DNA of 64,000 nt from Ignavibacteria bacterium (GTDB lineage Bacteria > Bacteroidota > Ignavibacteria > Tepidaquicellales > Tepidaquicellaceae), in assembly GCA_019187405.1 (NCBI GenBank), contig JABAQZ010000019.1, positions 1 through 64,000 of the forward strand, read 5' to 3'. The notes under the pieces are model-generated. The model did not search any database. It saw only the letters and a list, made by a program, of their open reading frames with translations, and had not been told where the DNA came from. This document shows, piece after piece, positions 62,950 through 64,000 of this stretch. The position numbers were made by a program, and so were the translations under genes. Positions within the stretch are counted from its first letter, which is position 1. Every line of letters starts with the position of its first letter.

Positions 62950-64000
62950 AATAATAACATGTCATTTATCTTCAATTCAATGCTAAGCAGCATAATTTCC
63001 GTGTTTATGTTTAGTTAGTTTGCGTTGTAGTAAGTTACGTCGCTTTAAATATCCATCTACTAAATATCAGGATACTTCGCTGTAATGCGTTTATGCGCTG
63101 ATTAATTGTCCAGCCGGATTCTGATTAATTGACATCACAATTTACATCTCTTGGAGTTTTCTTTTTTGTTTTAACTTCTGATTCTGCAATTATCAAGTTA
63201 TATTTTTTCTTTGCAATGTGAGATTTGGCGTAGTTTACATTTCATCATTTCAAATTTTCTTCAATTCATTTTACTTTGCCTTTTCTCCGTACAAATGTCA
63301 TTCGTTAATACTTCAACAACTAAGTACATTTTTACTCATCTTAAAGTTGTTTTGCAGTTTTCATCTTCAATCAGAATGCTTAACAATAAAGTTTTTGAGA
63401 ATTGAGTTTTAATGTCAGTGCATTTCTTTTACCTGGGTTATTATCAGATGAAGTCATACAGTAATCAATTTATGAATGTCTCGACAATAATAATTTTTAC
63501 ATCTGTTATTATTCAGGATTACATTATTTCAAAGAACTGAGCAAAACTACATAAGATTTATTATAAAAGTCAAAGGACACTTTTTTAAAAGGGTGAAGTG
63601 AAAATTTGATGATTTTAGAAATTTAGACTTTATAAAATTTGAACAATATTTTTAGATAATATAACAAGATAAAATTATTGATCACGGGAAATGCCCTACC
63701 AGAGCAGGTTTGCAGAGGTTTGAAAAATAATTTTGTTTACCAATTAAGTTTTTTTGTATGAATATTTTTAAAAAAAGATACCGAAAAAATCCCCAAAAGG
63801 TGAAGTACAGTATTTTGTGGGAACTCATTTTTTTTGCTTCATCATGTAATTTTTGATTGTTTTTGTAACCTTGAGGGTGTTTTTTTAAAATTGATTAATT
63901 CATTATGTGTCATCTTTCCAAACTATTAAAATTTGAAAGCTGTGATTTTTTTATGAATTAATTGAAATTTGACAAGCAGAGGTTAACACAAAAATCATTT
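62950..64000. other. About 1 kb with no recognisable gene
   Basis: AT-rich, with only short chance frames on both strands. A short hairpin-like CACTTTT-TTAA-AAGGGTG is present near 63580, but its role is unknown. The right end is cut by the window, so this may be a long leader of a gene outside it. Confidence 0.45.

Noticed and set aside
62727-63412. Plus-strand frames of 64-74 codons
   Set aside because: Low-complexity Phe/Ser/Leu composition from AT-rich DNA, no start signal, overlapping frames.

Overview
The window is AT-rich bacterial chromosome. It looks like a member of the Ignavibacteriota or a related Bacteroidota lineage. Five secreted proteins end in a type IX secretion (T9SS) sorting domain with the YQNYPNPFNP-type motif. 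A cbb3 oxidase with fused CcoN-CcoO, two bacillithiol genes (bshC, ypdA), TonB-dependent uptake and frequent TTG starts or weak Shine-Dalgarno sites also fit that group. No complete tRNA, rRNA, CRISPR array or transposase was found.

Layout. 1-815: tandem 323-bp modules, each a GIY-YIG nuclease gene ending in a tRNA-Leu-like fragment. 821-8036: a META protein, a secreted M1 aminopeptidase, a histidine phosphatase, and a probable haem/iron uptake set (TonB receptor, lipoprotein, ABM monooxygenase, tiny membrane peptide). 8109-11926: rlmI, GT9 glycosyltransferase, bshC. 12023-17916: secreted beta-helix and beta-propeller proteins. 18404-24197: a three-gene RND efflux operon. 24583-25480: two VOC proteins. 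25589-30519: a second beta-propeller paralogue and a haem-motif T9SS protein. 30624: YqgE. 31587-35579: five envelope genes without recognised function. 35665-39126: a BMP/nucleoside-type ABC importer. 39277-47893: a Vps62-like secreted protein, nrnA, pepA, namZ, pyk, ypdA. 47878-58826: one long minus-strand run with the whole cbb3 oxidase set (ccoI, S, NO, Q, P, G, H), a Met/Cys gamma-lyase, a SafE-type protein, a Crp/Fnr regulator and a stand-alone cyclic-nucleotide-binding-fold protein. 59068-61028: groES-groEL behind a CIRCE operator. 61501-62244: an unknown helical protein. 62340-64000: heptad-coding 21-bp repeat arrays, then about 1 kb with no gene seen.

How the genes work together. The cco cluster is a nearly complete build-and-run set for a high-affinity terminal oxidase: Cu-ATPase, assembly factors, catalytic subunits and electron donor. 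It carries its own Fnr-like regulator at the distal end. Two Fnr-type palindromes with centres 22 bp apart lie in front of its first gene. The same palindrome (TATGAY-N4-RTCATA) precedes the secreted aminopeptidase and the haem-uptake lipoprotein/TonB operon, which suggests a small oxygen- or redox-linked regulon.

The window is also rich in short tandem duplications placed on start codons or reading frames: 323-bp GIY-YIG modules joined by ATGA, an 8-bp ATGAATAT array in front of a VOC gene, a 34-bp array that makes upstream ORFs ending on the start of the unknown envelope operon, and the 21-bp heptad arrays. A 129-bp MITE-like element with 9-bp inverted ends and a 5-bp target duplication sits at 45096-45234.
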